Source: an uncultured Gammaproteobacteria bacterium
GTDB taxonomy: Bacteria > Pseudomonadota > Gammaproteobacteria > UBA6429 > Thiohalophilaceae
Assembly (NCBI GenBank): GCA_937967995.1
Contig: CALBTB010000006.1
Coordinates: forward strand, 62,001 to 126,000
Length of the DNA: 64,000 bases
Direction: 5' to 3'
Shown here one piece after another: positions 8,471-17,145 of the stretch (its first letter is position 1; each line of letters starts with the position of its first letter). The notes beneath the pieces were generated by a model, which was given only the letters and a program-made list of their open reading frames with translations, searched no databases and was not told where the DNA came from. The position numbers were made by a program, and so were the translations under genes.

Positions 8471-9394
8471 ATGAACATCGTAGTATTGCGACGTAAAAAA
8501 GGGTGCACCGGTCTCGTGACGCTTTGCCATCGAAAGCTGGCAATGCTGACGGTCGGCTTTTTTGTGGTTATGCCAGCGCTGTTACTGTACGCGGGATACA
8601 AGCTGGGGGTGTCGCATATGCAGGCAAACCCCGATGATCTCACCCTCGTCATGCAATCCGAACTCGAAACCCAACGCCTCCAGCTCTCCGAAGTCACCCA
8701 GAAAACAGAAGAAAATCTGAATGCCCTGGCCCTGCGGCTGGGCAAATTACAGGCCCATGTGATACGGCTGGATGCGCTGGGTCAGCGCCTGACCAACATG
8801 GCCAAGCTGGATAACGGCGAATTTGATTTTAATAACCCACCGGCTCAGGGTGGTCCGGAAGCCCAGGTAGGTAGCGCGCTACAAATCCCTGATTTTCTTA
8901 ATGCTTTGAATGACTTATCGGCCCAGCTGGAGGACCGTAGCAAGCAGCTGAGCGTACTTGAGACGCTGATGATGAATCGCAAGCTGCAGGCGGAAGTCAT
9001 GCCCACAGGCCGTCCAGTTTCGCGAGGATGGTTGTCATCTTACTTCGGTCTGCGAACTGACCCGTTTTCCGGTCGCCGCGTGCATCATTCCGGGGTGGAT
9101 TTTGCGGGTAAACTGGGCTCCGATGTGGTCGCCGTGGCCGCCGGTGTGGTCCAGTTCTCAGGCAAAAAATCAGGTTACGGCAACCTGGTGGAAATCAATC
9201 ACGGCAATGGCTATGTGACACGCTATGGCCACAACCTGAAGAACCTCGTTGCTGTGGGTCAGACCATCAAGAAAGGCGAGGTCATCGCCAAGATGGGTAC
9301 AACCGGGCGATCCACGGGACCGCACGTGCATTTTGAAGTGCTGGTCAACGGCCGAGCGGTTAACCCGAAAAAATATATTCACGCCTCCCGTTAA
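8471..9394 (+). CDS. membrane-anchored M23 family metallopeptidase
   Basis: Probable periplasmic peptidoglycan endopeptidase, or a LytM-like amidase activator. 307 residues: a basic cytoplasmic tail, one membrane helix (about 22-45), a helical region predicted coiled-coil (about 60-170), then an M23/LytM domain (about 195-305). Seen in that domain: HHSGVDFAGKLGSDV with the first zinc ligands (H..GxDFA), GYGNLVEINHGNGYVTRYGH, and the HVHFE motif with the last histidines. The zinc and catalytic residues all appear present, so an active enzyme is likely. Its place between lpxC/dciA and secA beside division genes is common for such peptidases. Upstream ribosome binding site is weak. Confidence 0.88.
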   Translation: MNIVVLRRKKGCTGLVTLCHRKLAMLTVGFFVVMPALLLYAGYKLGVSHMQANPDDLTLVMQSELETQRLQLSEVTQKTEENLNALALRLGKLQAHVIRLDALGQRLTNMAKLDNGEFDFNNPPAQGGPEAQVGSALQIPDFLNALNDLSAQLEDRSKQLSVLETLMMNRKLQAEVMPTGRPVSRGWLSSYFGLRTDPFSGRRVHHSGVDFAGKLGSDVVAVAAGVVQFSGKKSGYGNLVEINHGNGYVTRYGHNLKNLVAVGQTIKKGEVIAKMGTTGRSTGPHVHFEVLVNGRAVNPKKYIHASR

Positions 9395-9424
9395 TCGTTA
9401 TTTAAATTCCGTTACACTGTTTTG

Positions 9425-10585
9425 ATGCGCACCTCGCAGGTTTATTCGACCAAGTCTATCTTACTGATTTCAGTCGTATTTTTACTCTCCGGCTGGTTGG
9501 CTTCATGCTCAACACCCTCTGTCATCGAACCCACCGAACCTGAACAGGCTGAACCTGTTTTAGAAGTAGTGCCAGCCGAACCGGTTGCTGCGCAGCCCGT
9601 TGTGCAGGAAATATCGGTCATGGCGGTCGGGGATATCATGCTGGGGACGGACTTTCCCCACAATCATTTGCCACCTGCAGGGCAGAACCTGCTGGCCGAC
9701 GTGTCTGAGATACTTTCCGCGGCTGACATCACGTTCGGGAACTACGAAGGAACCCTGCTAAGCGGCGGTGAGCCGGCAAAACAGTGCCGCAACCCGCAGC
9801 GCTGTTATGTGTTTCGTACGCCACCGCAGGCCGTCTCACACCTGGTGTCAGCCGGGTTTGACGTCATGAGTCTGGCCAATAACCACGCGCGGGATTTTGG
9901 TGATGAAGGCCGTTCATCAACCATGCAAACCCTGGCTCAGGCGGGTATTCATCACTCCGGGCAGGAGGGTGATATTGCCAGCTGGGAGGTGCACGGCCTG
10001 AAAGTCGCACTGATCGCCTTTGCCCCCTTTCGCGGTGCTTACAATCCGCTGAAGATTACGCCGGCACAACAGTGGGTACAGGAGTTAGCGGTTACTCACG
10101 ATATTGTGCTGGTGTCCATGCACATGGGCGCAGAAGGCGAGCATGCCACGCGCATTCCCTTTGCCGAAGAGATCTTCCATGGTGAGCGGCGTGGCGACGT
10201 GGTGGCATTTTCACGCGCCATGGTCGATGCCGGTGCTGACCTGATAATCGGTCACGGGCCACATGTGCCGCGCGCCATCGAACTCTATCAGGGGCGCCTG
10301 ATTGCCTACAGCCTGGGTAACTTCTGTACGTACTACGGCATCAATGTGCGGGGCCTGAACGGGCTGGCGCCGATTCTGCGCGCCCGCCTGAACCGGCAGG
10401 GCGAATTTCTCGGTGGTGAAATCATTTCCACTCGGCAGATACGGCCCGCTGGTCCGGTGCCGGATCCTCGTCAAGAAGCTGCCCGGTTGATCGCAACGTT
10501 AACCGCCCAGGACTTTCCCGATACTCCCCTTGAAATCAGCCCAAACGGACTGATATCTGTCCTGCAAACAGGTAAAAAGCGCTAA
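9425..10585 (+). CDS. CapA-family lipoprotein (poly-gamma-glutamate synthesis-like)
   Basis: 386 residues with a type II signal peptide (hydrophobic stretch then lipobox LASC, Cys28), a Glu/Pro/Val-rich linker, and a CapA domain related to calcineurin-like metallophosphatases. Motifs: AVGDIMLGTDF, GNYEGTL, SLANNHARDFG, VSMHMGAEGEH and IIGHGPHVPRAIELYQG, followed by IAYSLGNF. CapA proteins are linked to poly-gamma-glutamate capsules, but isolated copies in Gram-negative bacteria have no settled role and no capBC is visible here. A TTG just before ATG 9425 is in frame but not needed. Lies 30 bases behind the M23 gene, so both may act in the envelope. Confidence 0.85.
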   Translation: MRTSQVYSTKSILLISVVFLLSGWLASCSTPSVIEPTEPEQAEPVLEVVPAEPVAAQPVVQEISVMAVGDIMLGTDFPHNHLPPAGQNLLADVSEILSAADITFGNYEGTLLSGGEPAKQCRNPQRCYVFRTPPQAVSHLVSAGFDVMSLANNHARDFGDEGRSSTMQTLAQAGIHHSGQEGDIASWEVHGLKVALIAFAPFRGAYNPLKITPAQQWVQELAVTHDIVLVSMHMGAEGEHATRIPFAEEIFHGERRGDVVAFSRAMVDAGADLIIGHGPHVPRAIELYQGRLIAYSLGNFCTYYGINVRGLNGLAPILRARLNRQGEFLGGEIISTRQIRPAGPVPDPRQEAARLIATLTAQDFPDTPLEISPNGLISVLQTGKKR

Positions 10586-10687
10586 GACAAACAAATCCCA
10601 GACCTGTAGAATACGCCCCTTTATCGGCCCCTGTGGCCGGTTCATGGATAATAATGACAACACGCACGACAAAGACAGACTAATTGC

Positions 10688-13384
10688 ATGTTCAGCGGAC
10701 TATTCAAAAAAGTACTAGGCAGTCGTAACGATCGCATGGTCAAACGCTATCGGCGGGTGGTACAGACGATCAACGACCTGGAAGAGGAAATCAGCCAGCT
10801 AAGCGACAGCGCCCTGCAGGCCAAGACGACCGAGTTTCGTGAACGTCTAGATAAAGGCGAAACACTGGACCAGCTTCTGCCCGAAGCCTTTGCAGTCGTG
10901 CGTGAGGCGGGCAAGCGTGTCCTGAATATGCGCCACTTCGATGTACAGCTCATCGGTGGCATGGTGCTGCATGATGGCAAGATTGCTGAGATGCGCACCG
11001 GTGAAGGTAAAACGCTGGTGGCCACCTTGCCGGCTTATCTCAATGCACTTCCCGGTTCCGGTGTGCATGTTGTTACCGTGAATGATTACCTGGCCCGTCG
11101 GGATGCCGGCTGGATGGGTAAACTTTATGAGTTCCTGGGTTTAAGTGTCGGTGTCGTCGTACCAAACATGGCCATGGATGAGAAGCGGGCGGCCTATGCG
11201 GCAGACATCACCTACGGTACCAATAACGAATTCGGTTTTGACTACCTGCGTGACAACATGGCCTTTAGCCAGGATGAAAAATTCCAGCGCGGCCATGCCT
11301 TTGCGATTGTCGACGAGGTGGACTCCATTCTTATCGATGAGGCCCGCACGCCGCTGATCATTTCCGGTCCGGCCGAAGAAAGTTCGCAAATGTATCACCG
11401 CATCAACGAACTGGTGCCGAAGCTTAAAAAGCAGGAAGAAGAGGATGGTCCCGGCGATTACACCGTCGAGGAGAAGAACAAACAGATTTTCCTGACCGAA
11501 GAGGGACACACCCACGTCGAAGAACTGCTAGAAAAAGCAGGTATCCTCGGTGAGGGAGAAAGCCTGTATGACGCCACCAATATCGGTCTGATGCATCACA
11601 TTAATGCGGCCCTGCGTGCCCACGTGCTGTTTCAGAAAGACGTGGATTACATCGTGCAGGATAACGAGATTATTATCGTTGACGAATTTACCGGTCGTAC
11701 CATGCAGGGTCGACGCTGGTCGGATGGCCTGCATCAGGCGGTGGAAGCCAAGGAAGGGGTACCGATTCAGCAGGAAAACCAGACCCTGGCGTCCATCACC
11801 TTCCAGAATTATTTCCGTCTGTATAACAAGCTGTCGGGCATGACCGGTACCGCGGATACCGAGGCATTTGAATTTCAGCAAATCTACGGCCTGGAAGTGA
11901 TGGTGATTCCCACCCATCGGCCGATGATTCGCAACGACATGGCGGACCTGGTTTACCTGACCCAGCAGGAAAAATTCGCGGCCATCATTGAAGATATTCG
12001 TGACTGTATTCAACGCAAGCAGCCGGTGTTGGTGGGTACGGCCTCGATTGAGGTGTCCGAGTTTCTGGCCAAGGTGCTGAGCAAGGAAAAAATCAAACAC
12101 GAAGTGCTTAACGCCAAGCAACATGCTCGCGAGGCGCAGATCGTAGCTGATGCGGGTAAACCCGGTGCGGTCACGATTGCCACCAACATGGCGGGCCGTG
12201 GTACGGACATTGTGCTGGGCGGAAACCTGGATGCCGAGCTGGCAGCACTGGGTGAGGCCAGTGAAGACAAGATTCGCAAGGTGCGCGAAGACTGGCAGGC
12301 GCGCCACAAGCAGGTACTGGAAGCCGGTGGCCTGCACATTATTGGTACCGAACGCCATGAATCACGGCGTATCGATAACCAGTTACGCGGTCGTTCCGGT
12401 CGCCAGGGTGATCCGGGTTCCTCGCGTTTTTACCTGTCGCTCGAAGACAACCTGATGCGTATCTTTGCCTCGGACCGGGTTGCCGGCCTGATGAAACGAC
12501 TCGGCATGCAGGAAGGAGAGGCCATCGAACATGGACTGGTGTCGCGTGCCATCGAAAACGCACAACGCAAGGTCGAAGGACATAACTTTGATATGCGTAA
12601 AAACCTGCTCGAATACGATGACGTCGCCAATGACCAGCGTAAGGAAATCTACAAGATTCGTGATGAGCTCATGTCCACGGATGACATTTCCGAGACCATC
12701 GAAGCGATTCGCGAGGATGTCCTCAATGCGGTGATCGATACCTTTGTGCCACCGCAAAGCCTGGAAGAACAGTGGGACATTCCCGGGCTGGAAGAATCCC
12801 TGGAAGGGGAGTTTGGCCTGAAACTGCCACTTCGTCAGTGGCTGGAACAGGATGAAGAGCTGCATGAAGAAACACTTCGCAAGCGTATTCTGGATGAAAT
12901 GCTGGCGGCCTATAAAACCAAGGAAGAGGCAGTTGGTACGGCTGTGATGCGGCACATGGAAAAGGCGGTCACGCTGGAGATTCTGGATTCTCAGTGGAAA
13001 GATCACCTGGCCACCATGGACCAGTTACGCCAGGGTATTCACCTGCGTGGTTATGCGCAGAAAAATCCCAAACAGGAATACAAACGTGAATCGTTTGCGC
13101 TGTTCGGTGAAATGCTGGAACGATTCAAGAATGAAGTCATCAGCGTGATTTCCAAGATCCAGATTCGCAGCGAACAGGAAGTGGCGGCACTGGAAGAACA
13201 ACGTCGTCGCACCAGCGAGGACCAGATGCAGTTTCAGCACGATGAAGCCGGTAGTCTTGGTGGTGGCGCTGAAGAAGAAGAGCACAAACCTTTTGTGCGT
13301 GAAGGCCGCAAGGTCGGACGTAATGAACCGTGTCCCTGTGGTTCCGGTAAGAAATACAAACATTGTCACGGTAAACTGGCGTAG
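10688..13384 (+). CDS. secA: preprotein translocase ATPase SecA
   Basis: Motor ATPase that drives unfolded proteins through SecYEG. 898 residues, normal for proteobacteria. Seen: N-terminal FKKVLGSRNDR, Walker A MRTGEGKTLVAT (about 102-113), DEAD-type DEVDSILIDEARTPL, the preprotein cross-linking domain, the second nucleotide-binding fold with TNMAGRGTDIVLGGN and QLRGRSGRQGDPG, helical scaffold, and a C-terminal zinc-binding tail NEPCPCGSGKKYKHCHG that contacts SecB and ribosomes. The 102 bases upstream show no recognisable SecM arrest gene, only a very short open frame. argJ starts 5 bases after the stop. Confidence 0.98.
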   Translation: MFSGLFKKVLGSRNDRMVKRYRRVVQTINDLEEEISQLSDSALQAKTTEFRERLDKGETLDQLLPEAFAVVREAGKRVLNMRHFDVQLIGGMVLHDGKIAEMRTGEGKTLVATLPAYLNALPGSGVHVVTVNDYLARRDAGWMGKLYEFLGLSVGVVVPNMAMDEKRAAYAADITYGTNNEFGFDYLRDNMAFSQDEKFQRGHAFAIVDEVDSILIDEARTPLIISGPAEESSQMYHRINELVPKLKKQEEEDGPGDYTVEEKNKQIFLTEEGHTHVEELLEKAGILGEGESLYDATNIGLMHHINAALRAHVLFQKDVDYIVQDNEIIIVDEFTGRTMQGRRWSDGLHQAVEAKEGVPIQQENQTLASITFQNYFRLYNKLSGMTGTADTEAFEFQQIYGLEVMVIPTHRPMIRNDMADLVYLTQQEKFAAIIEDIRDCIQRKQPVLVGTASIEVSEFLAKVLSKEKIKHEVLNAKQHAREAQIVADAGKPGAVTIATNMAGRGTDIVLGGNLDAELAALGEASEDKIRKVREDWQARHKQVLEAGGLHIIGTERHESRRIDNQLRGRSGRQGDPGSSRFYLSLEDNLMRIFASDRVAGLMKRLGMQEGEAIEHGLVSRAIENAQRKVEGHNFDMRKNLLEYDDVANDQRKEIYKIRDELMSTDDISETIEAIREDVLNAVIDTFVPPQSLEEQWDIPGLEESLEGEFGLKLPLRQWLEQDEELHEETLRKRILDEMLAAYKTKEEAVGTAVMRHMEKAVTLEILDSQWKDHLATMDQLRQGIHLRGYAQKNPKQEYKRESFALFGEMLERFKNEVISVISKIQIRSEQEVAALEEQRRRTSEDQMQFQHDEAGSLGGGAEEEEHKPFVREGRKVGRNEPCPCGSGKKYKHCHGKLA

Positions 13385-13389
13385 GCCGA

Positions 13390-14568
13390 ATGGTTGCTGC
13401 CATCGACGGAATACGTCTTGCCACCCATGCAGCAGGTATAAAAAAGCCGGGACGGGACGATCTGGTTCTTATCGAACTCGAAGAAGGGACCAGCACCGCA
13501 GCCGTGTTTACGCAAAACGCGTTTTGTGCCGCCCCGGTACAACTGGCGAAACAACATCTCTCAACACACTCACCGCGCTATTTATTAATCAACAGTGGTA
13601 ATGCCAACGCCGGCACCGGTAAAGCCGGGCTTGATGCGGCACGTGTCTGTTGTGAGTCCATTGCGCAACAGGCCGGTTGCAACGTTGAAGAGGTGCTGCC
13701 TTTTTCAACCGGCGTAATTGGCCAGCCGTTACCGGTCGACAAGCTGGTCAATGCGATTCCAGCTTTACATGCTAATTTGCAGACCGATCACTGGGAAGCC
13801 GCCGCACGCGCCATCATGACCACCGATACGCAGCCCAAGCTGATTAATCAGCAGGTTGAGATCGAAGGGCAAACAATCAGTATTAGCGGTATCGCCAAGG
13901 GTTCCGGCATGATTCGACCAGACATGGCAACGATGCTAAGTTATGTCGCGACCGATGCCGGTCTCACAAAGTCACAACTTGCGAACTGCCTGCACGAAGC
14001 GGTGGAGCTGTCGTTTAACCGGATTACGGTGGATGGCGATACCTCGACCAATGACGCGCTGGTACTGATGGCCACGGGTAAACGTGGTTCATTGAGTGAT
14101 GCGGGTATTAAAATTTTTCAGACCGCACTCAACGAAGTCTGTGTCGGGCTTGCCAAATCCATTGTCCGTGATGGTGAAGGTGCAACGAAGTTAATTACGA
14201 TCGATGTTGAAGGTGGCCGAAACGAACAGGAATGTGGACAGGTTGCCTATGCCATTGCTCATTCGCCCCTGGTCAAGACGGCGTTTTTTGCCAGCGATCC
14301 TAACTGGGGCCGAATACTGGCGGCGGTGGGTTATGCCGGTGTTGAGCAGCTGGAAGTCGAACTGGTTGACATTTACCTGAACGAGGTGTGTATTGTCAGG
14401 CAGGGTGGTGTGGCGGATGATTACACTGAACAACAGGGACAGGCGGTAATGCAACAAAATGAAATTACCGTGCGTGTTAAGTTGAACCGTGGCAGACATC
14501 AGGTTCGAATCTGGACCTGTGATTTTTCCTATGACTACGTAAAGATTAATGCCGAATACCGAACCTGA
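13390..14568 (+). CDS. argJ: ArgJ, glutamate N-acetyltransferase / N-acetylglutamate synthase family
   Basis: Ornithine acetyltransferase that recycles the acetyl group from N-acetylornithine to glutamate in arginine synthesis; bifunctional forms also use acetyl-CoA. 392 residues. The self-cleavage site is visible: in KGSGMIRPDMATMLSYVA the Ala180-Thr181 bond is split to give alpha and beta chains, with Thr181 as the new N-terminal nucleophile. Other family segments: INSGNANAGTG, PFSTGVIGQ and the conserved DPNWGRI. Whether it is mono- or bifunctional cannot be read from sequence. Five bases after secA; overlaps the next gene by 20 bases. The secA-argJ-Nudix order is common in gammaproteobacteria. 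Confidence 0.94.
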   Translation: MVAAIDGIRLATHAAGIKKPGRDDLVLIELEEGTSTAAVFTQNAFCAAPVQLAKQHLSTHSPRYLLINSGNANAGTGKAGLDAARVCCESIAQQAGCNVEEVLPFSTGVIGQPLPVDKLVNAIPALHANLQTDHWEAAARAIMTTDTQPKLINQQVEIEGQTISISGIAKGSGMIRPDMATMLSYVATDAGLTKSQLANCLHEAVELSFNRITVDGDTSTNDALVLMATGKRGSLSDAGIKIFQTALNEVCVGLAKSIVRDGEGATKLITIDVEGGRNEQECGQVAYAIAHSPLVKTAFFASDPNWGRILAAVGYAGVEQLEVELVDIYLNEVCIVRQGGVADDYTEQQGQAVMQQNEITVRVKLNRGRHQVRIWTCDFSYDYVKINAEYRT

Positions 14569-15496
14569 CAGGGATCACGTTGCGGTTGGCGTGATACTGG
14601 CCGGTGGCGATCAGGTCATCGTGGCCAGACGAGCCGATCATCTGCACCAGGGTGGGCTGTGGGAATTTCCCGGTGGCAAGGTGCACGACAATGAATCCGT
14701 CGAACAGGCACTTGTTCGTGAGTTACACGAAGAGCTCGCGATCGACATTCACGAATACGCACCATTGATTCAGATTCCCTATGACTATGGTGATAAACAG
14801 GTTCTGCTGGACGTGTTCATCGTTGGGGACTTCAGTGGAGATCCGGTTGGGCAACAGGGCCAGGAAGTACAAACCGTTGCCATCGATGCATTGCGCGACA
14901 TGACTTTTCCGGCAGCCAACAAGGGCATCATCAATGCCCTGATGTTACCAGATGTGTTCATGATCACCGCATCAAAGTCGAGTCATGAGGCCGTGATGCA
15001 ACAGGTCAATACTGCATTACAGAACGGCGTTCGCCTGTTTCAGTTTCGTGCCCATGAACTCGATGACGAGGAATACCTGCAACGCGCCGAAGAAATGGCT
15101 GGTGTCTGCCAGCAACAAGGGGCGCTGGTCATTCTCAATACGTCAGTGGAAAACTTTCAGCGTGCGACAGCGGATGGTTTGCAACTGACCAGCCGTGAGT
15201 TGATGGCTTATCAACAGCGCCCGGTCGACAATCGCGTAATTCTTGGTGCGTCCATCCATAATGCCGAAGAAATGCAAAAGGCAAATCAACTGGGCGTTGA
15301 TTACGCACTGTTATCTCCGGTCAAGGCAACTGCCTCACATCCGGATGCCACACCACTGGGCTGGGAACGTTTTGCGGAAATTACCGCGCTTGCCACCATG
15401 CCGGTGTATGCACTCGGCGGCATGAGTATGGATGATCTGAATGATGCGCTGGAATGTGGGGCGCAGGGTATCGCAGCGGTAAGCCTGTTCAAGTAA
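14549..15496 (+). CDS. Nudix hydrolase (MutT-like) fused to ThiE/TenI-like domain
   Basis: 315 residues in two domains. Residues about 10-130 are a Nudix hydrolase related to MutT, with the Nudix box running from Gly43 to Ile65 (GGKVHDNE then RELHEEL); the box glycine near its end is Ala here, a tolerated change. MutT cleans oxidised guanine nucleotides. Residues about 150-315 resemble thiamine phosphate synthase/TenI barrels (DYALLSPVKATASHPDATPL, then YALGGM). The family is annotated as 'Nudix family hydrolase' with thiamine-phosphate-synthase-like domain in many gammaproteobacteria; what the second domain binds is unknown. ATG lies within the 3' end of argJ. Confidence 0.86.
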   Translation: MPNTEPDRDHVAVGVILAGGDQVIVARRADHLHQGGLWEFPGGKVHDNESVEQALVRELHEELAIDIHEYAPLIQIPYDYGDKQVLLDVFIVGDFSGDPVGQQGQEVQTVAIDALRDMTFPAANKGIINALMLPDVFMITASKSSHEAVMQQVNTALQNGVRLFQFRAHELDDEEYLQRAEEMAGVCQQQGALVILNTSVENFQRATADGLQLTSRELMAYQQRPVDNRVILGASIHNAEEMQKANQLGVDYALLSPVKATASHPDATPLGWERFAEITALATMPVYALGGMSMDDLNDALECGAQGIAAVSLFK

Positions 15497-15500
15497 GGCG

Positions 15501-15695
15501 TTATTGTTTGTTCAGGTCCTGATCGTCCAGGTCTTCGGGATAGACCGGCTCACCGGCAATGCGATGTCCTTCGCCGGCCCATTCACCCAGATCAATTAAC
15601 TTGCAACGTTCCGAGCAAAATGGCCGAAACGGATTGGAGCTGTCCATGATGGTGGGCTTGTTGCAGGTAGGGCAATTGACGGTTTTTTTACTCAT
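15501..15695 (-). CDS. yacG: DNA gyrase inhibitor YacG
   Basis: Small zinc protein that binds GyrB and blocks DNA binding of gyrase. 64 residues with the four-cysteine zinc site: Cys8 and Cys11 (CPTC), Cys27 and Cys31 (FCSERC), followed by the conserved KLIDLGEWAGEGHRIAGEP segment. The C-terminal tail is acidic as usual. It is 5 bases downstream of zapD on the same strand, and together with coaE and the pil genes forms the well-known pilBCD-coaE-zapD-yacG order. Convergent with the Nudix gene; only 4 bases separate the two stops. Confidence 0.93.
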   Translation of the reverse strand: MSKKTVNCPTCNKPTIMDSSNPFRPFCSERCKLIDLGEWAGEGHRIAGEPVYPEDLDDQDLNKQ

Positions 15696-15700
15696 GACAG

Positions 15701-16468
15701 TTAAATCACACAGCAGGTCAGTTCGAAGTTAATATTTTCCTGGGCCTGTAAGGGTCGACGACCCGACTGCGGTTCCAGAAAGCGAATCGTCAGGCGGTGT
15801 TTGCCGGCACTGATCTCGGCAAAGTAGGGCGAGTCATTTTCGATTGCGACACGAATGAGCTGTATGGGTGTGCTGCTGTCGAGGTTCTGCTGGTAAAACC
15901 CGTCGGGTGCCACCTGTTGTATTGCTTCCGAGGCTTCGCGAATCATGCCGAGTAGCAGTGCGACGGGTTTACGGACGATAGACAGGCTTTGATTCCATTC
16001 TTCCAGTTGTTCAATACGCTTTTCCGCATCCTGCTGTAACCACAGATGTAAAATGGGCAGGTCAATCGGACCACTTCCACCAGGAATAGTATGCCGCTGT
16101 TTGAGGCTGCTCAGTAATTCATGTTCGCGCAGGTTCTGGCCGATCTGGCCGGTCAGGTTATGCAAAGCCTGTTCAGACTCATTTAATTCCCTGAGTACGG
16201 CTTCAAGCTGTTTTTTATCAACACCGGGTTTGTCGGCGAGTGATTCCAGTTTACTGATTTGCCGATCCAGTTCCTTGAACAATTCGGTTTTAAAATCGCT
16301 TCGGCTCAGTATCTCCAGCGTGTCAATCAGACTGGTTAACGTGGCGCGCGTATCCCAGACAGAAAAGCCGCGCAGGGTATAGTCAGTCTGACAGAACAGG
16401 TGTTCGAGACGCAAAAACGTGCGAACACGCTCATTTAATGGTTGCTCGTAATAGACGACATCACTCAT
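15701..16468 (-). CDS. zapD: cell division protein ZapD
   Basis: Cytoplasmic FtsZ-associated protein that cross-links and bundles FtsZ filaments (older name DUF1342/YacF). 255 residues, family length. Conserved N-terminal segment YEQPLNERVRTFLRLEHLF, then RATLTSLIDTLEILSR, a helical middle, and a beta-rich C-terminal half with PILHLWLQQDAEKR and HRLTIRFLEP. Sits between coaE and yacG on the minus strand, as in E. coli, which supports the assignment. Likely cotranscribed with pilDCB upstream. Confidence 0.93.
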   Translation of the reverse strand: MSDVVYYEQPLNERVRTFLRLEHLFCQTDYTLRGFSVWDTRATLTSLIDTLEILSRSDFKTELFKELDRQISKLESLADKPGVDKKQLEAVLRELNESEQALHNLTGQIGQNLREHELLSSLKQRHTIPGGSGPIDLPILHLWLQQDAEKRIEQLEEWNQSLSIVRKPVALLLGMIREASEAIQQVAPDGFYQQNLDSSTPIQLIRVAIENDSPYFAEISAGKHRLTIRFLEPQSGRRPLQAQENINFELTCCVI

Positions 16469-16506
16469 GCCGGCATTCTACACGACATGGGATTCGAGGT
16501 GGTAGA

Positions 16507-17112
16507 TCAGGCATTTTGGGACTGTTTTGAGAGTGCCAGATAGTGTTTATGCAGACTCTCGACCTGGGTCTGCAATGCTTCCGTCGGCCCCGAGTTGTCA
16601 ATGATGTCGTCCGCAATCTGGCGCCTTAGTTCAGGGTTTGCCTGTACAGAAAGAATTTTTTCGACGGATGCCCGGCTAGTGTTATCACGTTGCATGGTGC
16701 GCTGGATTTGCTGTTCGCGATTCGCTTCAACCAGCAGGACACGATCATGTGGATAATCGTGTTTTGACTCATACAGCAACGGAATAACCAGCAGGCAGTA
16801 ATCAGACTGGATTTGTGACAGCTCTTTCAGTACGGCCTGGTGGATCAGGGGATGTAAAATGGATTCAAGCTGAAGCCTTCTGGTTTCATCATCAAAGGTA
16901 ACTTGACGTAACCAGGCGCGATTGATTTTCTGATCATCCGTCAGGGCCTGCGGTCCAAATGTGTTGACGATAGTGTCACGCGTTGCAGGAAGTTCGATCA
17001 CCTGTCGCGCAATGATGTCGGTATCAACAACCGGAACACCTTTGTGCCTGAACAGTTCCACCACCGTGCTTTTACCGGAACCAATTCCACCTGTTACTGC
17101 CACAATGTACAT
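16507..17112 (-). CDS. coaE: dephospho-CoA kinase
   Basis: Phosphorylates dephospho-CoA at the 3' hydroxyl, the last step of coenzyme A synthesis. 201 residues: P-loop GGIGSGKST (residues 8-16), VPVVDTDIIARQV with the CoA-binding Asp, HPLIHQAVLKEL and DYCLLVIPLLYES in the middle, and lid residues RTMQRDN. Start ATG at 17112 places the P-loop at the usual distance from the N-terminus. Located between pilD and zapD. Confidence 0.95.
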   Translation of the reverse strand: MYIVAVTGGIGSGKSTVVELFRHKGVPVVDTDIIARQVIELPATRDTIVNTFGPQALTDDQKINRAWLRQVTFDDETRRLQLESILHPLIHQAVLKELSQIQSDYCLLVIPLLYESKHDYPHDRVLLVEANREQQIQRTMQRDNTSRASVEKILSVQANPELRRQIADDIIDNSGPTEALQTQVESLHKHYLALSKQSQNA

Positions 17113-17145
17113 GAGGGTGAGTGTAACGGATCGTTACGGGCGTTG

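Noticed and set aside
10586..10687. SecM-like arrest peptide gene upstream of secA
   Set aside because: Only an open frame of nine codons is present, without an arrest motif.
11528..12358. 276-codon minus-strand open frame inside secA, and similar long frames opposite nadE (42355-43119) and ettA (60379-61206)
   Set aside because: Shadows of strongly biased codons in conserved genes; no ribosome binding site or known domain.
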